The notes beneath the pieces are model-generated. The model made no database searches. It had not been told where the DNA came from and saw only the letters and a list, made by a program, of their open reading frames with translations. The position numbers were made by a program, and so were the translations under genes. Below, piece after piece: positions 6,324-15,661 of a stretch of 64,000 nucleotides of DNA. Each line of letters starts with the position of its first letter. Within the stretch, counting starts at the first letter, position 1. Origin of the DNA: JBBQFC01 sp038321615 (GTDB lineage Bacteria; Bacteroidota; Bacteroidia; Flavobacteriales_D; Cryomorphaceae). Where the stretch lies: contig JBBQFC010000010.1 of NCBI GenBank assembly GCA_038321615.1, positions 1 to 64,000 on the forward strand, read 5' to 3'.

Positions 6324-8020
6324 ACAAGACCATACAAGTAAACATAGGCGGCCGCGTATTCATAATCGAAGAAGTCGCCTTCGGAAAATTGCAAGATTAC
6401 CTCGGAGCCATTCGCGCCTATTTCGCAAACCGCGAAGGAGCGGGTGAAATCGTAAATGACATTGAATTGCGCCTCGCCGAACTTTTTCAGGAGCGCCTTA
6501 CCGATGGCAAACAAGTAATCACCGAATCGGACGTGGTAGAAGTGCAAACCATAATGGGAAGCATCGAAGACTACATGGACGCCGAGTACGAAGAAGAAAC
6601 GACTCGCCATTCGAGCACGGAGAGCAAATCGGATAGGCGCTTCTTTCGCGATCCCGATGATAAAGTTGTCTTTGGAGTTTGCAGCGGGATTAGCCATTAC
6701 TTTGGCTGGGATCCCTTGGTCCTTCGCCTCGTTACGGTCGCTTCAGTGATATTCTTCGGAACCGGCATATTGCTCTACATACTCCTGGCCATCATAGTGC
6801 CAAAAGCAAAAACCACAGCCGAAAAACTTCAAATGCGGGGAAAGCCCGTAACCGTTGAGAACATTTCCCGAAAAGTAAAGGAAACGATGGCAGATATGCA
6901 GGAAGATCTCAGCGGTATAGGCAGGCGGGCTGCAGGTAACTCCAGTCGGGCTAACTCCGCCTTACAGGGCTTAGGGAAATTTTTAAGCGATTTGGCCGGC
7001 TACCTCGTTCAAGCCCTGCTCTTCGTGATGCGAATTCTCGGCAAAGTGCTTGGGGTGGCGTTTACCCTTTGGGGGTTGGCATCGCTGGTGTTCTGTATCT
7101 TTTTACTCTTTGGCGTAGAAACCTGGCTCATGCAGAAAAGTATGCATGGCTTCTGGATCGGCGACGGACTTTCGCAGCTCCATGTGGTATTTCAAAATCC
7201 CGATTTTAATAAAGTGACATTCTACATCGGCTTAGGGCTCACTACCATCTTGCCATCATTGGCCATTGTACTACTTGGTTTCCGCTTGCTCTTCGGCTTC
7301 CGCCAATTTAATATCTGGCTGGCTGTAACCGGAACGGTGTTGTGGTTCGTGGGCATTACACTACTGCTGGTAAGTGTTCAAAAATCCATTACCGATTGGC
7401 AGTTTGAAGCATCCTATTCAGAGCGAGCGCCCGTAGCCTTGACCGCCGCAGACACCTTATATATAGATCTCTTTACGCCAGTAAATGGATACCGCTCCCG
7501 ACATGTTTTCTCATCGACGGAAAATTATCACGATGCCGGTGTAACAATTCCTGGTGTCGATGCGACTAACCTTCATAATCGGGGTACTGTGCGATTTACG
7601 GCAGAGATGAATAGAACTGGTAATGCATTTGAACTAATGATTGATCGATCGGCCAAAGGTGCCAATGATTCAGACGCGCTTGCAAATGCATCTCTTTCCT
7701 TTACCAATGCCACCGCTGTAGGCGACAGCCTGCTGATCTTCCCTTTCTTAGCGCTTTCCGATTCGGCCAAAATACGCGACCAGCGCATTCTTTACCGCCT
7801 TCAGATACCACTCGGTAAAACCGTATACTTTGGCGCAAATACGAGCGACATGCTCGACGATGTGCCCAATGTGACATATACTTATGATCGCAACATGGTT
7901 AATCACTATTGGCTTATGACGCGGAATGGACTAATCTGTACCGATTGCGCTGAAACATACAAGGAGCCTGAAACAATCAACGCCACCGACAGCATCGAAA
8001 TTGAAATCCTGAGACCCTAA
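6320..8020 (+). CDS. PspC domain-containing multi-pass membrane protein
   Basis: 566 residues. The first ~95 residues are soluble. A PspC domain follows at about 105-170 (FFRDPDDKVVFGVCSGISHYFGWDPLVLRLV, then a membrane helix). Several further hydrophobic segments lie between about 225 and 360, and a long presumably extracytoplasmic C-terminal half contains beta-rich sequence. PspC domains occur in the phage-shock response, where they sense membrane stress. The N-terminal part looks like a coiled or helical cap seen in Bacteroidota versions. It is coupled to PadR upstream by a four-base overlap. A small membrane protein follows 12 bases downstream. Confidence 0.85.
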   Translation: MNKTIQVNIGGRVFIIEEVAFGKLQDYLGAIRAYFANREGAGEIVNDIELRLAELFQERLTDGKQVITESDVVEVQTIMGSIEDYMDAEYEEETTRHSSTESKSDRRFFRDPDDKVVFGVCSGISHYFGWDPLVLRLVTVASVIFFGTGILLYILLAIIVPKAKTTAEKLQMRGKPVTVENISRKVKETMADMQEDLSGIGRRAAGNSSRANSALQGLGKFLSDLAGYLVQALLFVMRILGKVLGVAFTLWGLASLVFCIFLLFGVETWLMQKSMHGFWIGDGLSQLHVVFQNPDFNKVTFYIGLGLTTILPSLAIVLLGFRLLFGFRQFNIWLAVTGTVLWFVGITLLLVSVQKSITDWQFEASYSERAPVALTAADTLYIDLFTPVNGYRSRHVFSSTENYHDAGVTIPGVDATNLHNRGTVRFTAEMNRTGNAFELMIDRSAKGANDSDALANASLSFTNATAVGDSLLIFPFLALSDSAKIRDQRILYRLQIPLGKTVYFGANTSDMLDDVPNVTYTYDRNMVNHYWLMTRNGLICTDCAETYKEPETINATDSIEIEILRP

Positions 8021-8032
8021 ACCTTCCCTATC

Positions 8033-8227
8033 GTGAACCAACCAGTACAACCCTTTTTACAAAAAAGTCTATTAGTCGCTATTGCCTTCGTATTGATTTT
8101 GGCTTACATGGGCCTATTCATTACCTACCCGCGATCGGCCGACCGAGCACCAGCTTCGAAAGAAAAAACCAGCAACTACAGTATGCCCCATCTGGTACCG
8201 GTGGTTAAAATGGCTGCGGCATATTGA
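8033..8227 (+). CDS. Small single-pass membrane protein
   Basis: GTG at 8033, 12 bases after the PspC gene stop, opens a 64-codon frame with one strong hydrophobic helix at about residues 12-31 and a polar, basic C-terminal tail. Position and orientation suggest the third gene of the PadR/PspC operon. I recognise no family. The GTG start, short length and lack of obvious homologues keep the confidence moderate. Confidence 0.45.
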   Translation: MNQPVQPFLQKSLLVAIAFVLILAYMGLFITYPRSADRAPASKEKTSNYSMPHLVPVVKMAAAY

Positions 8228-8269
8228 ACTACTATAGGTGAGCGGGTGGCATAGGCCATAGGGTTTTAG

Positions 8270-8277
8270 TATATTTG
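8270..8277 (+). promoter_or_regulatory. -7 box TATATTTG of the E1 alpha-beta gene
   Basis: Perfect TAnnTTTG, ending 21 bases before the ATG at 8299. It separates this gene from the PadR/PspC operon as its own transcription unit. Confidence 0.5.
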
Positions 8278-8298
8278 GCCACCCATTAACCCACCTAC

Positions 8299-10707
8299 AT
8301 GAACGTGCAACAAAAGGCAAAAACCCCACAAGAAGCGGAATTTATCCGTGTCGTTATAGCCGATTATCAATTGGCTTGCGAAAGCAGGGAAGCATCACTT
8401 TTGGGCCGAAAAGAAGTCTTAACCGGTAAAGCCAAATTCGGAATCTTTGGCGACGGAAAGGAAGTAGCGCAGCTGGCCATGGCGAAGCAATTTCGCAATG
8501 GTGATTTTCGCTCGGGCTACTATCGCGACCAGACATTTATGATGGCTATAGGCGCACTAAGCATCCAGCAATGCTTTGCAGCCCTTTACGCGCACCCCGA
8601 CCTGGAGCTGGAGCCAGCGAGCAGCGGGAGACAAATGGGCGGCCATTTTTCTACCAGGTCGCTCGATTCCAATGGGAATTGGAAGAACCTAATGGCGCAA
8701 AAAAACTCATCGGCCGATATCTCCCCTACCGCAGGTCAAATGCCCCGATTACTCGGTTTGGCTCAGGCTTCCAAGGTATATCGCCAAAATGAAGAACTGC
8801 ACCAAGGCTTTGACTCCTTTACCTCAGGCGGCGACGAAGTAGCTTTCGGCACCATAGGAGATGCAAGCACCAGCGAAGGTTTGTTTTTTGAAACGATGAA
8901 TGCCGCAGGAGTGCTCCAAGTACCCATGGTAATGTCGGTTTGGGACGACGGGTTTGGTATATCCGTGCCCCGCCATGTGCAAACCACCAAGGGAAGTATA
9001 TCTGAATTGCTCAAAGGTTTTCAGCGCGAAAAAGACAAACCTGGGTTTGAAATATTTAAGGTAAAAGGCTGGGACTACGCCGCACTCGTGCACACCTATG
9101 AGCAGGCTGTAAGTATTGCCCGCACCAACCATGTGCCGGTGCTCATCCACGTCGAAGATCTCACCCAGCCGCAAGGGCATTCCACTTCTGGTTCGCATGA
9201 GCGCTACAAAAGCGCGGATCAATTGCAGTGGACGAAGGATTTTGACTGTCTCGTTCAAATGCGCAAATGGATGCTTGAGCACGATTTAGCAGAAGCAGAT
9301 GAACTCGATACCATCGAAGCTGCCGCCAAAAAGACCGTTCGTGAAGCCCAAAAAGCCGCTTGGCAGGACTTTCAATCCAGCCTTACCGCCGAGCGCGACG
9401 AAGCCGTAAAACTGCTTCAGGCTTGGGCTGGATCAACCGACAGTCCAGATTTGCAACAGGAAGCAGATCAACTTCGAAAAAGCGCTGAACCCATCCGTAA
9501 AGAAATTTACAGCACCTTGCGCAGACAGCTTCTGCACCATACCGCCAGCGAAAGCAGCGAACGCCAGGCTGTAAAGCAGTGGTTAGAAACGCACGCTCTA
9601 AAGTCGCAAGCTGTTTACAGCGATCATCTCCTTTCGGAATCTCATTTATCGCCACTTTTGGTCGAAGCCACTGCGGCTGCATATCCGGCAGAAGCTGAAA
9701 TGGTGGACGGGCGGATCGTACTCCGCGATAATTTTGATGCCCTTTTCAAAAAATTCCCCGAAATCCTAATGTTTGGAGAAGACGTCGGCAAAATAGGAGG
9801 TGTAAATCAAAGCATGGAGAACATGCAAGAGCGCTTTGGCGAATTGCGGGTGGCGGACGTAGGCATTCGCGAGGCGTCTATAGTTGGTCAGGGCATCGGC
9901 ATGGCTATGCGGGGTTTGCGGCCAATCGCTGAAATACAATACCTTGATTACCTCCTCTACGCGATCCAAATAATGAGCGACGACCTCGCTACGGTGCGCT
10001 ATCGCACACGTGGTGGTCAAAAAGCCCCCTTGATCGTGCGCACGCGCGGTCATCGCCTGGAAGGCATCTGGCACTCAGGTTCTCCGATGGGCACCATCAT
10101 CAACGCGCTGCGTGGCGTGCATGTATGTGTGCCGAGAAATATGACCACAGCCGCCGGCTTCTACAATACGCTCCTGCAAGGCGACGATCCTGCATTGGTT
10201 GTTGAACCGCTAAATGGCTACCGCATCAAAGAATCCAAACCAGAAAATTTGGGCGAATTCACCATTTCGCTCGGGGTGCCTGAGATCGTACGCGAAGGAA
10301 AAGATATAACCTTGGTGTCATACGGATCAACGTTTAATCTTTGTATCGAAGCCGCAAACGTACTGGCGGATCTCGGTATCGAGCTCGAGTTGGTCGATGT
10401 TCGCACCCTCCTGCCATTTGATGTGTCGGGTATGATCGGCCAAAGCCTTTCGAAAACCAACCGGTTGCTCATAGTAGATGAAGATGTACCCGGCGGTGCT
10501 TCGGCATTTATGCTGGAACGTATCTTGGGTCAGGAAGCCAACTTCTACCAGCTCGATAGCCCGCCGAAAGTACTGAGCGCCAAAGCCCATCGCCCCGCTT
10601 ATGGCACTGACGGCGATTACTTCTCGAAGCCCAATATCGAAGATGTCGTGGAAACGGCATATGCAATGATGCGCGAATTTGACCCTTCGCGATACCCTGC
10701 TTTATAA
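8299..10707 (+). CDS. Fused alpha-beta E1 component of a 2-oxoacid dehydrogenase complex
   Basis: 802 residues, the sum of an E1-alpha and an E1-beta subunit. The N-terminal half has the thiamine-diphosphate motif (GDASTSEG at about 187-194, followed by MNAAGVLQVPMVMSVWDDGFGIS) and the phosphorylation-loop-like GHSTSGSHERY. The second half starts at about residue 470 and shows the E1-beta hallmarks FGEDVGKIGGVNQ, ADVGIREASIVGQGIGMAMRGLRPIAEIQYLDYL and a C-terminal transketolase domain (VDVRTLLPFD). Such fusions in Bacteroidota are usually assigned to branched-chain 2-oxoacid (2-oxoisovalerate) oxidative decarboxylation. E2 and E3 are not in the window. Pyruvate as substrate cannot be excluded. 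Confidence 0.9.
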   Translation: MNVQQKAKTPQEAEFIRVVIADYQLACESREASLLGRKEVLTGKAKFGIFGDGKEVAQLAMAKQFRNGDFRSGYYRDQTFMMAIGALSIQQCFAALYAHPDLELEPASSGRQMGGHFSTRSLDSNGNWKNLMAQKNSSADISPTAGQMPRLLGLAQASKVYRQNEELHQGFDSFTSGGDEVAFGTIGDASTSEGLFFETMNAAGVLQVPMVMSVWDDGFGISVPRHVQTTKGSISELLKGFQREKDKPGFEIFKVKGWDYAALVHTYEQAVSIARTNHVPVLIHVEDLTQPQGHSTSGSHERYKSADQLQWTKDFDCLVQMRKWMLEHDLAEADELDTIEAAAKKTVREAQKAAWQDFQSSLTAERDEAVKLLQAWAGSTDSPDLQQEADQLRKSAEPIRKEIYSTLRRQLLHHTASESSERQAVKQWLETHALKSQAVYSDHLLSESHLSPLLVEATAAAYPAEAEMVDGRIVLRDNFDALFKKFPEILMFGEDVGKIGGVNQSMENMQERFGELRVADVGIREASIVGQGIGMAMRGLRPIAEIQYLDYLLYAIQIMSDDLATVRYRTRGGQKAPLIVRTRGHRLEGIWHSGSPMGTIINALRGVHVCVPRNMTTAAGFYNTLLQGDDPALVVEPLNGYRIKESKPENLGEFTISLGVPEIVREGKDITLVSYGSTFNLCIEAANVLADLGIELELVDVRTLLPFDVSGMIGQSLSKTNRLLIVDEDVPGGASAFMLERILGQEANFYQLDSPPKVLSAKAHRPAYGTDGDYFSKPNIEDVVETAYAMMREFDPSRYPAL

Positions 10708-10859
10708 GCCAGGCTCCTGCTGAAAAGGAAGGCGCGAGCGCATGGCCAGTCCCATAGTGGCCAAAATTTAAGTGTAAATTTTACATTCCTTTCTATTACC
10801 TTAGAAAAGATTTATTTTATTTGGCATTGCTGAGTTGCACCTCTGACCCTATTTAATCC

Positions 10860-13799
10860 ATGATTAGACCTTTTTATTCCCTTTTAATACTCACTGTCAG
10901 TCTTTTAATCTCCCTTTCGAGTTTTGGACAAGGTACGCTAAAGGGCACCATTTCCGATGAAGGAACGGGCGAAACGCTCATAGGTGCAGCGGTAATATTA
11001 AAAGGCACCACCATTGGAGGCACCACCGACGTAAACGGAAACTTCAGTTTTGAAATAAATCAGAACCCACCATTTACGGTTGTGGTCAAATTTCTGGGCT
11101 ACGCCGAACAAGAGATCACAATTACTTCTTTCAACCAACCCATAAAAGTTAAAATGGGCGCCGATAATGTGCTTATGAGTGAGGTGGAGATAGTGGGGAG
11201 TCGAATAAGCGAAAAAAACAAACAAGCCCATCTCACCTTAGAGTCTATGGATGTGCTAGCCATTAAAGATGCCCCTAGCGGAAATTTTTATGAAAGTCTG
11301 GGAACGCTAAAAGGAGTTGATATCACTTCGGCCAGTCTCGGTTTCAAGATTGTTAACACCAGGGGATTTAACAGCACCTCTCCTGTGCGCTCCCTTCAAC
11401 TAATTGATGGTGTTGATAATCAATCGCCGGGATTAAATTTTTCGCTTGGAAATTTTCTTGGGGCGTCAGATTTGGATGTTCAATCGGTCGATATTGTGGC
11501 AGGGGCCAGCTCTGCCTATTTTGGTCCTGGGGCCTTCAATGGTGTAATCGATATGCGGACGAAAGACCCTTTTCTGTTTCCGGGATTAAGTGTTTCGCTC
11601 AAAGGCGGTGAACGATCTTTATTTGAAGGAGCTATTCGATGGGCGGAAGTAATTAAGAATAAGGAAGGAAAGCAGAAATTCGGATACAAGCTCAACTTTT
11701 TCTACCTGTCGGCCCAAGATTGGGAGGCGACTAATTACAGCCCAGTTGACAACTCTGCGGTCGATGCGGATAATTACAGTGGTTTTGACGCGGTAAACAT
11801 TTACGCCGATGAAGTAACAGAAGGAGGAAACAATTACGAAGATGATTTGAATACCCCTGGATTGGGAAGGGTGTTTCGTTCGGGTTATCGGGAAGAAGAC
11901 ATAGCGGATTACGACACGCGCAACGCCAAAGCTAATGTAGGTCTGTATTATAAATTAAAGGACGACTTGATATTGAACTATACGCTTAATTACGGTAATG
12001 GAACTACTGTTTACCAAGGCGATAATCGAATCAGTTTAAAAGGTATCCAGTTTCTCCAGAATAAATTAGAGATCAAAAAAACCGACAAGTTTTTTTTCCG
12101 GGTTTATAGCACGCACGAAGATGCCGGTGAATCTTACGACATAGTGCTAACGGCCAATTTAATGAGCGATTTAGCAAAATCTCAGGCTAATTTTTATAAA
12201 GATTACGCAGCCTTCTACCGCCTGGGAAGCGGAGATCTGCACGAGCAAGGTATGCCAAGCCAGGCCGATTTCAGTGGTACTCAGCCGAACATAGGAGATT
12301 TTATCGGGCAAGACGGTCAAATCGATTTTGCTGCGTTTGCCGCTGCAAATGTAAATTGGCGTCAGTCTATTTTTTCTGCTCAAAATCAATGGTCGCAAGA
12401 TAATCCGGAAGCAATGCAGGCATACAACGCTCAGATCCGTCAGGAGACAGAGCAAAATTCCATAGATGGCGAGTCACCCTATTTTCAGCCTGGAACCGAA
12501 CGGTTTGATTCATTGTTCAATGATGTCACCAATCGGCTTTTTACAAATAATGGAAGCCGCTTTTACGATCGTTCGGCATTATACCACGCCCAAGGCGAGT
12601 ACATTTTTGATACGCGATTTGGGAAATTCATTACAGGCGCGAATGGCAGACTTTATACCCCGGATTCCAGGGGAACAATATTTGAAGATACGCTGACATA
12701 TACGAGAGAACAGCAAACAAGAATAGATGAAAACGGGGAGATGATTACCGAGACCGTGCTCACAGATTCGTCTTTTACCAAAATACGCAACTCGGAATTT
12801 GGTGCTTATGCGGGTTATGAAAAAGCTTTTATACAAGATCGTTTAATGTTCAAGGCAACGCTTCGACTTGATAAAAATCAAAACTTCAATGCCGTTTTAT
12901 CGCCGGCTGCATCGCTCGTTTTTTTAGCTACTGAAAACCAAATAATTAGAGCTGGAGTATCGTCCGCGGTTCGAAATCCAACCCTCGCCGATCAATATTT
13001 GTTTTACAACGTGGGTAGAGCGATTCTATTGGGGAATTTAAATGGCTTCGACTCGCTTGCCACTATAGAATCATTCAATGCCGCAAGAAATGCTGGGACG
13101 AGTTTTGCCTGGGATCTTTTAGATTACTACAATGTCGATCCTATTTCTCCTGAGCGTGTGCGCACGTTTGAATTAGGTTACCGCGGAACGTTCACAAACA
13201 AATTTTATGTGGATGCCACTTACTATTATAGCGTTTACCGCGATTTCATCGGCTTCAATATCGGTCTTGATATACCTTTTACCCCTGAGAATTCACTTCC
13301 GGGAAATTTCACTGCTTACAGAATAGCCGCAAATGCAACTGGTAAAGTAACCACACAAGGATTCACAATCGGGGTGAACTATTATTTTCTAAAGAATTAC
13401 GCCTTGACTACCAACTATTCATTCAACAAGCTTGTTTCTGGTGAAGATGACCCGATTATTCCTGCATTTAATACGCCCGAGAATAAAGTAAATATTGGTA
13501 TCAACGCTCGAGATCTCGCTGCTAATTTTGGTTTATTCCGACTGAAAAATTGGGGTTTTGGAGTAAATTACAAATGGGTGGAAGGTTTCCAATTTGAAGG
13601 AAGTCCACAATTTACCGGTTTCGTACCAACCTATTACATGATTGATGCTGCTGTAAGCGCGAATTTTAAAAAGATCGACACAACTTTCAAGCTGGGTGCG
13701 AGCAACTTAACAAATAACGAAGTCTTTACCGTTTTCGGCGGCCCAAGGATTGGAAGAATGGCTTATATTTCGGTGGTTTATGAGTGGTTAAATCGCTAA
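10860..13799 (+). CDS. TonB-dependent outer-membrane receptor with carboxypeptidase-regulatory N-terminus
   Basis: 979 residues. A signal peptide (about residues 1-23, ending SSFGQ) is followed by a CarboxypepD_reg-like domain at about 25-105 (GTISDEGTGETLIGAAVILKG ... TTDVNGNFSFEI). The plug follows at about 130-240 (TRGFNSTSPVRSLQLIDGVDNQ, and SVDIVAGASSAYFGPGAFNGVIDMRT), then a long beta-barrel with many aromatic strands. It would import a bulky substrate through the outer membrane with energy from TonB. No SusD partner follows. Instead, a T9SS-exported hydrolase begins 46 bases downstream, so the two probably form a pair, with the hydrolase acting on the same substrate outside the cell. 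Confidence 0.93.
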   Translation: MIRPFYSLLILTVSLLISLSSFGQGTLKGTISDEGTGETLIGAAVILKGTTIGGTTDVNGNFSFEINQNPPFTVVVKFLGYAEQEITITSFNQPIKVKMGADNVLMSEVEIVGSRISEKNKQAHLTLESMDVLAIKDAPSGNFYESLGTLKGVDITSASLGFKIVNTRGFNSTSPVRSLQLIDGVDNQSPGLNFSLGNFLGASDLDVQSVDIVAGASSAYFGPGAFNGVIDMRTKDPFLFPGLSVSLKGGERSLFEGAIRWAEVIKNKEGKQKFGYKLNFFYLSAQDWEATNYSPVDNSAVDADNYSGFDAVNIYADEVTEGGNNYEDDLNTPGLGRVFRSGYREEDIADYDTRNAKANVGLYYKLKDDLILNYTLNYGNGTTVYQGDNRISLKGIQFLQNKLEIKKTDKFFFRVYSTHEDAGESYDIVLTANLMSDLAKSQANFYKDYAAFYRLGSGDLHEQGMPSQADFSGTQPNIGDFIGQDGQIDFAAFAAANVNWRQSIFSAQNQWSQDNPEAMQAYNAQIRQETEQNSIDGESPYFQPGTERFDSLFNDVTNRLFTNNGSRFYDRSALYHAQGEYIFDTRFGKFITGANGRLYTPDSRGTIFEDTLTYTREQQTRIDENGEMITETVLTDSSFTKIRNSEFGAYAGYEKAFIQDRLMFKATLRLDKNQNFNAVLSPAASLVFLATENQIIRAGVSSAVRNPTLADQYLFYNVGRAILLGNLNGFDSLATIESFNAARNAGTSFAWDLLDYYNVDPISPERVRTFELGYRGTFTNKFYVDATYYYSVYRDFIGFNIGLDIPFTPENSLPGNFTAYRIAANATGKVTTQGFTIGVNYYFLKNYALTTNYSFNKLVSGEDDPIIPAFNTPENKVNIGINARDLAANFGLFRLKNWGFGVNYKWVEGFQFEGSPQFTGFVPTYYMIDAAVSANFKKIDTTFKLGASNLTNNEVFTVFGGPRIGRMAYISVVYEWLNR

Positions 13800-13845
13800 T
13801 AGTTCTTAATTTCACACCGCTTTACTTAATCTCTATCAACGCAAA

Positions 13846-15594
13846 ATGAAAAAAAATCTACTTTTCTCCCTAGGTCTGGTCGCCGCTATGGTAAGTTCCA
13901 GCTTGAATGCCCAAACGCGTTACCTCGACCCGATTTTCTCGAGTAACCAAATCAGCCAAAATGTATCTATTGGATTCAACGTCGATGCATTGCGCTCTAA
14001 CTTTACCGACATCCCTCTGTTCCTGGCAGATATGGTTGCTGTGAACACGCTTATTTCTAATGGCCAACCTGTTCCTACAAACTATTTTCTTAGCAATAGT
14101 GGACTGCCAGCAGATCAACAAACTCGCCTAAAGTTGATTCCAATCCGGATGGATATTTACAGCCCGCCAGCTGAAGATACAGAGACCAACCGGCCTGTAA
14201 TCGTTTATGCACACACAGGAAATTTTCTCCCGCCAATTATCAATGGCAGTCCTACAGGCAGTAAAGCCGATAGCGTGGTTGTAAACCTATGTAAGCAATG
14301 GGCTCGAAAAGGTTATGTAGTGGCTGCGGTGTCATACCGTCTGGGATGGAATCCCATTTCTGAAATAGCAGATGTTCGAAGGGGTACGCTTTTACAAGCT
14401 GTATACCGCGCCCTTCATGATATTCAAACGGGTGTGCGATATCTGCGATCTACCACAGCTCAAGGAAACCCATTGGGAATTGACCCGAGCAAAATTGTTT
14501 TATTTGGACAAGGCAGTGGTGGTTATGTCGCGCAAGCGTATACCACGCTCAATAACTACAACACAGAAATAGCCATTCCCAAATTTATTGGTGGAGATGG
14601 TTTGCCTTACGTTTTGGAAGCCCGCGATGGAACCATTGACGGTGGGCCTGGTCTTTTGCGCTTGCCTGATCCGCTTCAAGTAGCTGGGATTCCTAAAAAC
14701 GTTGCCATGTCCATTAATGCTGGTGGTGCTTTAGCCGATATTTCTTGGTTGAACGACGGCGATGTACCAATGGTAGCTTTGCATTGCGTTCGCGATCCAT
14801 TTGCTCCTTTTGACAATGGAACTGTTGTAGTGCCCACAACGAATGAGGATGTGGTAGACGTATCGGGCGGAAACGTCTTTATTCAAGCTGCTAACGACTT
14901 TGGAAATAATGCTTTATTCGGAAATATTCCTAATGGAAATGACCCGTACACCGATAGAGCTCGTTCAATTTACGGTGAGACATACGACTATATCCTGGCA
15001 TCTCAGCCTACTATCACAGTAGCTCCTTCTCCAGAAGGTTTGTTCCCAATCGTGCTGCCTATCAACACTATAAACGGTAACCGATTTACCAATCAAGGTG
15101 GCCCATGGGATTGGTGGGATTTTGCAACTCTTCAAGCTGTAGTTGCAGGAACTAATCAAGCCCTCGGACTTACAGGCACTCCAAATGCTTACAATGCCGA
15201 ATTAATTCACGGTCAAAACTTGGCTGGGAATCCAGGTATGGGCTTTGTAAAAGGGCTGACTTATATCGATACTATTCAGGGGTACGTTAACCCCCGTATC
15301 ATGTGTGTACTCGAACTCCCCGGAAACCCTTGTGCGCTAAGCGTCAGCGAAACCCGTCTTGACAATGCCACTTCGGTTTATCCGAATCCATCGCAAGCGT
15401 CTTTGACTATTCGCAACAATGATGATCAGATTCAGCGTATCGAACTGCTCGATGTTACGGGCCGATTGGTAGCTAGCCGCGTGGTGAATTCCAATTTATT
15501 CGTGCTCGACCGTGGAAACTTAGGCGATGGGGTTTATCTCATCCGCGTGTATTTCGAAGGTGAGCAGATTACCAAAAAAGTGATTTTCAATTAA
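13846..15594 (+). CDS. Secreted alpha/beta-hydrolase (carboxylesterase-like) with T9SS type A sorting domain
   Basis: 582 residues. A signal peptide (to about residue 22, SSLNAQ) is followed by a hydrolase region with VIVYAHTGNFLPP (oxyanion-hole side) and the nucleophile elbow GQGSGG at about 222-227, the serine at position 4. The last ~75 residues, from YPNPS at about 510, form the C-terminal secretion domain of the type IX system, ending in YLIRVYFEGEQITKKVIFN. The enzyme is therefore expected outside the cell or on its surface. Likely an esterase or lipase; the acid and histidine of the triad could not be fixed by eye. It follows a TonB receptor and ends at a strong terminator. Confidence 0.88.
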   Translation: MKKNLLFSLGLVAAMVSSSLNAQTRYLDPIFSSNQISQNVSIGFNVDALRSNFTDIPLFLADMVAVNTLISNGQPVPTNYFLSNSGLPADQQTRLKLIPIRMDIYSPPAEDTETNRPVIVYAHTGNFLPPIINGSPTGSKADSVVVNLCKQWARKGYVVAAVSYRLGWNPISEIADVRRGTLLQAVYRALHDIQTGVRYLRSTTAQGNPLGIDPSKIVLFGQGSGGYVAQAYTTLNNYNTEIAIPKFIGGDGLPYVLEARDGTIDGGPGLLRLPDPLQVAGIPKNVAMSINAGGALADISWLNDGDVPMVALHCVRDPFAPFDNGTVVVPTTNEDVVDVSGGNVFIQAANDFGNNALFGNIPNGNDPYTDRARSIYGETYDYILASQPTITVAPSPEGLFPIVLPINTINGNRFTNQGGPWDWWDFATLQAVVAGTNQALGLTGTPNAYNAELIHGQNLAGNPGMGFVKGLTYIDTIQGYVNPRIMCVLELPGNPCALSVSETRLDNATSVYPNPSQASLTIRNNDDQIQRIELLDVTGRLVASRVVNSNLFVLDRGNLGDGVYLIRVYFEGEQITKKVIFN

Positions 15595-15613
15595 GCGATA
15601 AGCCTATTGATTT

Positions 15614-15649
15614 GAAAGCCTCCATGCTGCGCATGGGGGCTTTCTTTTT
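15614..15649 (+). terminator. Rho-independent terminator after the T9SS hydrolase gene
   Basis: GAAAGCCTCCATG (15614-15626) pairs with CATGGGGGCTTTC (15632-15644) around a 5-base loop, with one G-T pair, followed by TTTTT. Its T-run runs straight into the -7 box of the murQ promoter. Confidence 0.85.
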
Positions 15650-15656
15650 ACCTTTG
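15649..15656 (+). promoter_or_regulatory. -7 box TACCTTTG of murQ
   Basis: Perfect TAnnTTTG only five bases before the GTG start at 15662, and overlapping the T-run of the preceding terminator. Transcription would begin at or very near the start codon, giving a leaderless or nearly leaderless mRNA. Confidence 0.6.
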
Positions 15657-15661
15657 CAGCC

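Noticed and set aside
10742..10771. Weak TGGCCA...TGGCCA hairpin after the E1 gene as terminator
   Set aside because: The stem is only six bases, the loop is nine and no T-run follows; not strong enough to annotate.
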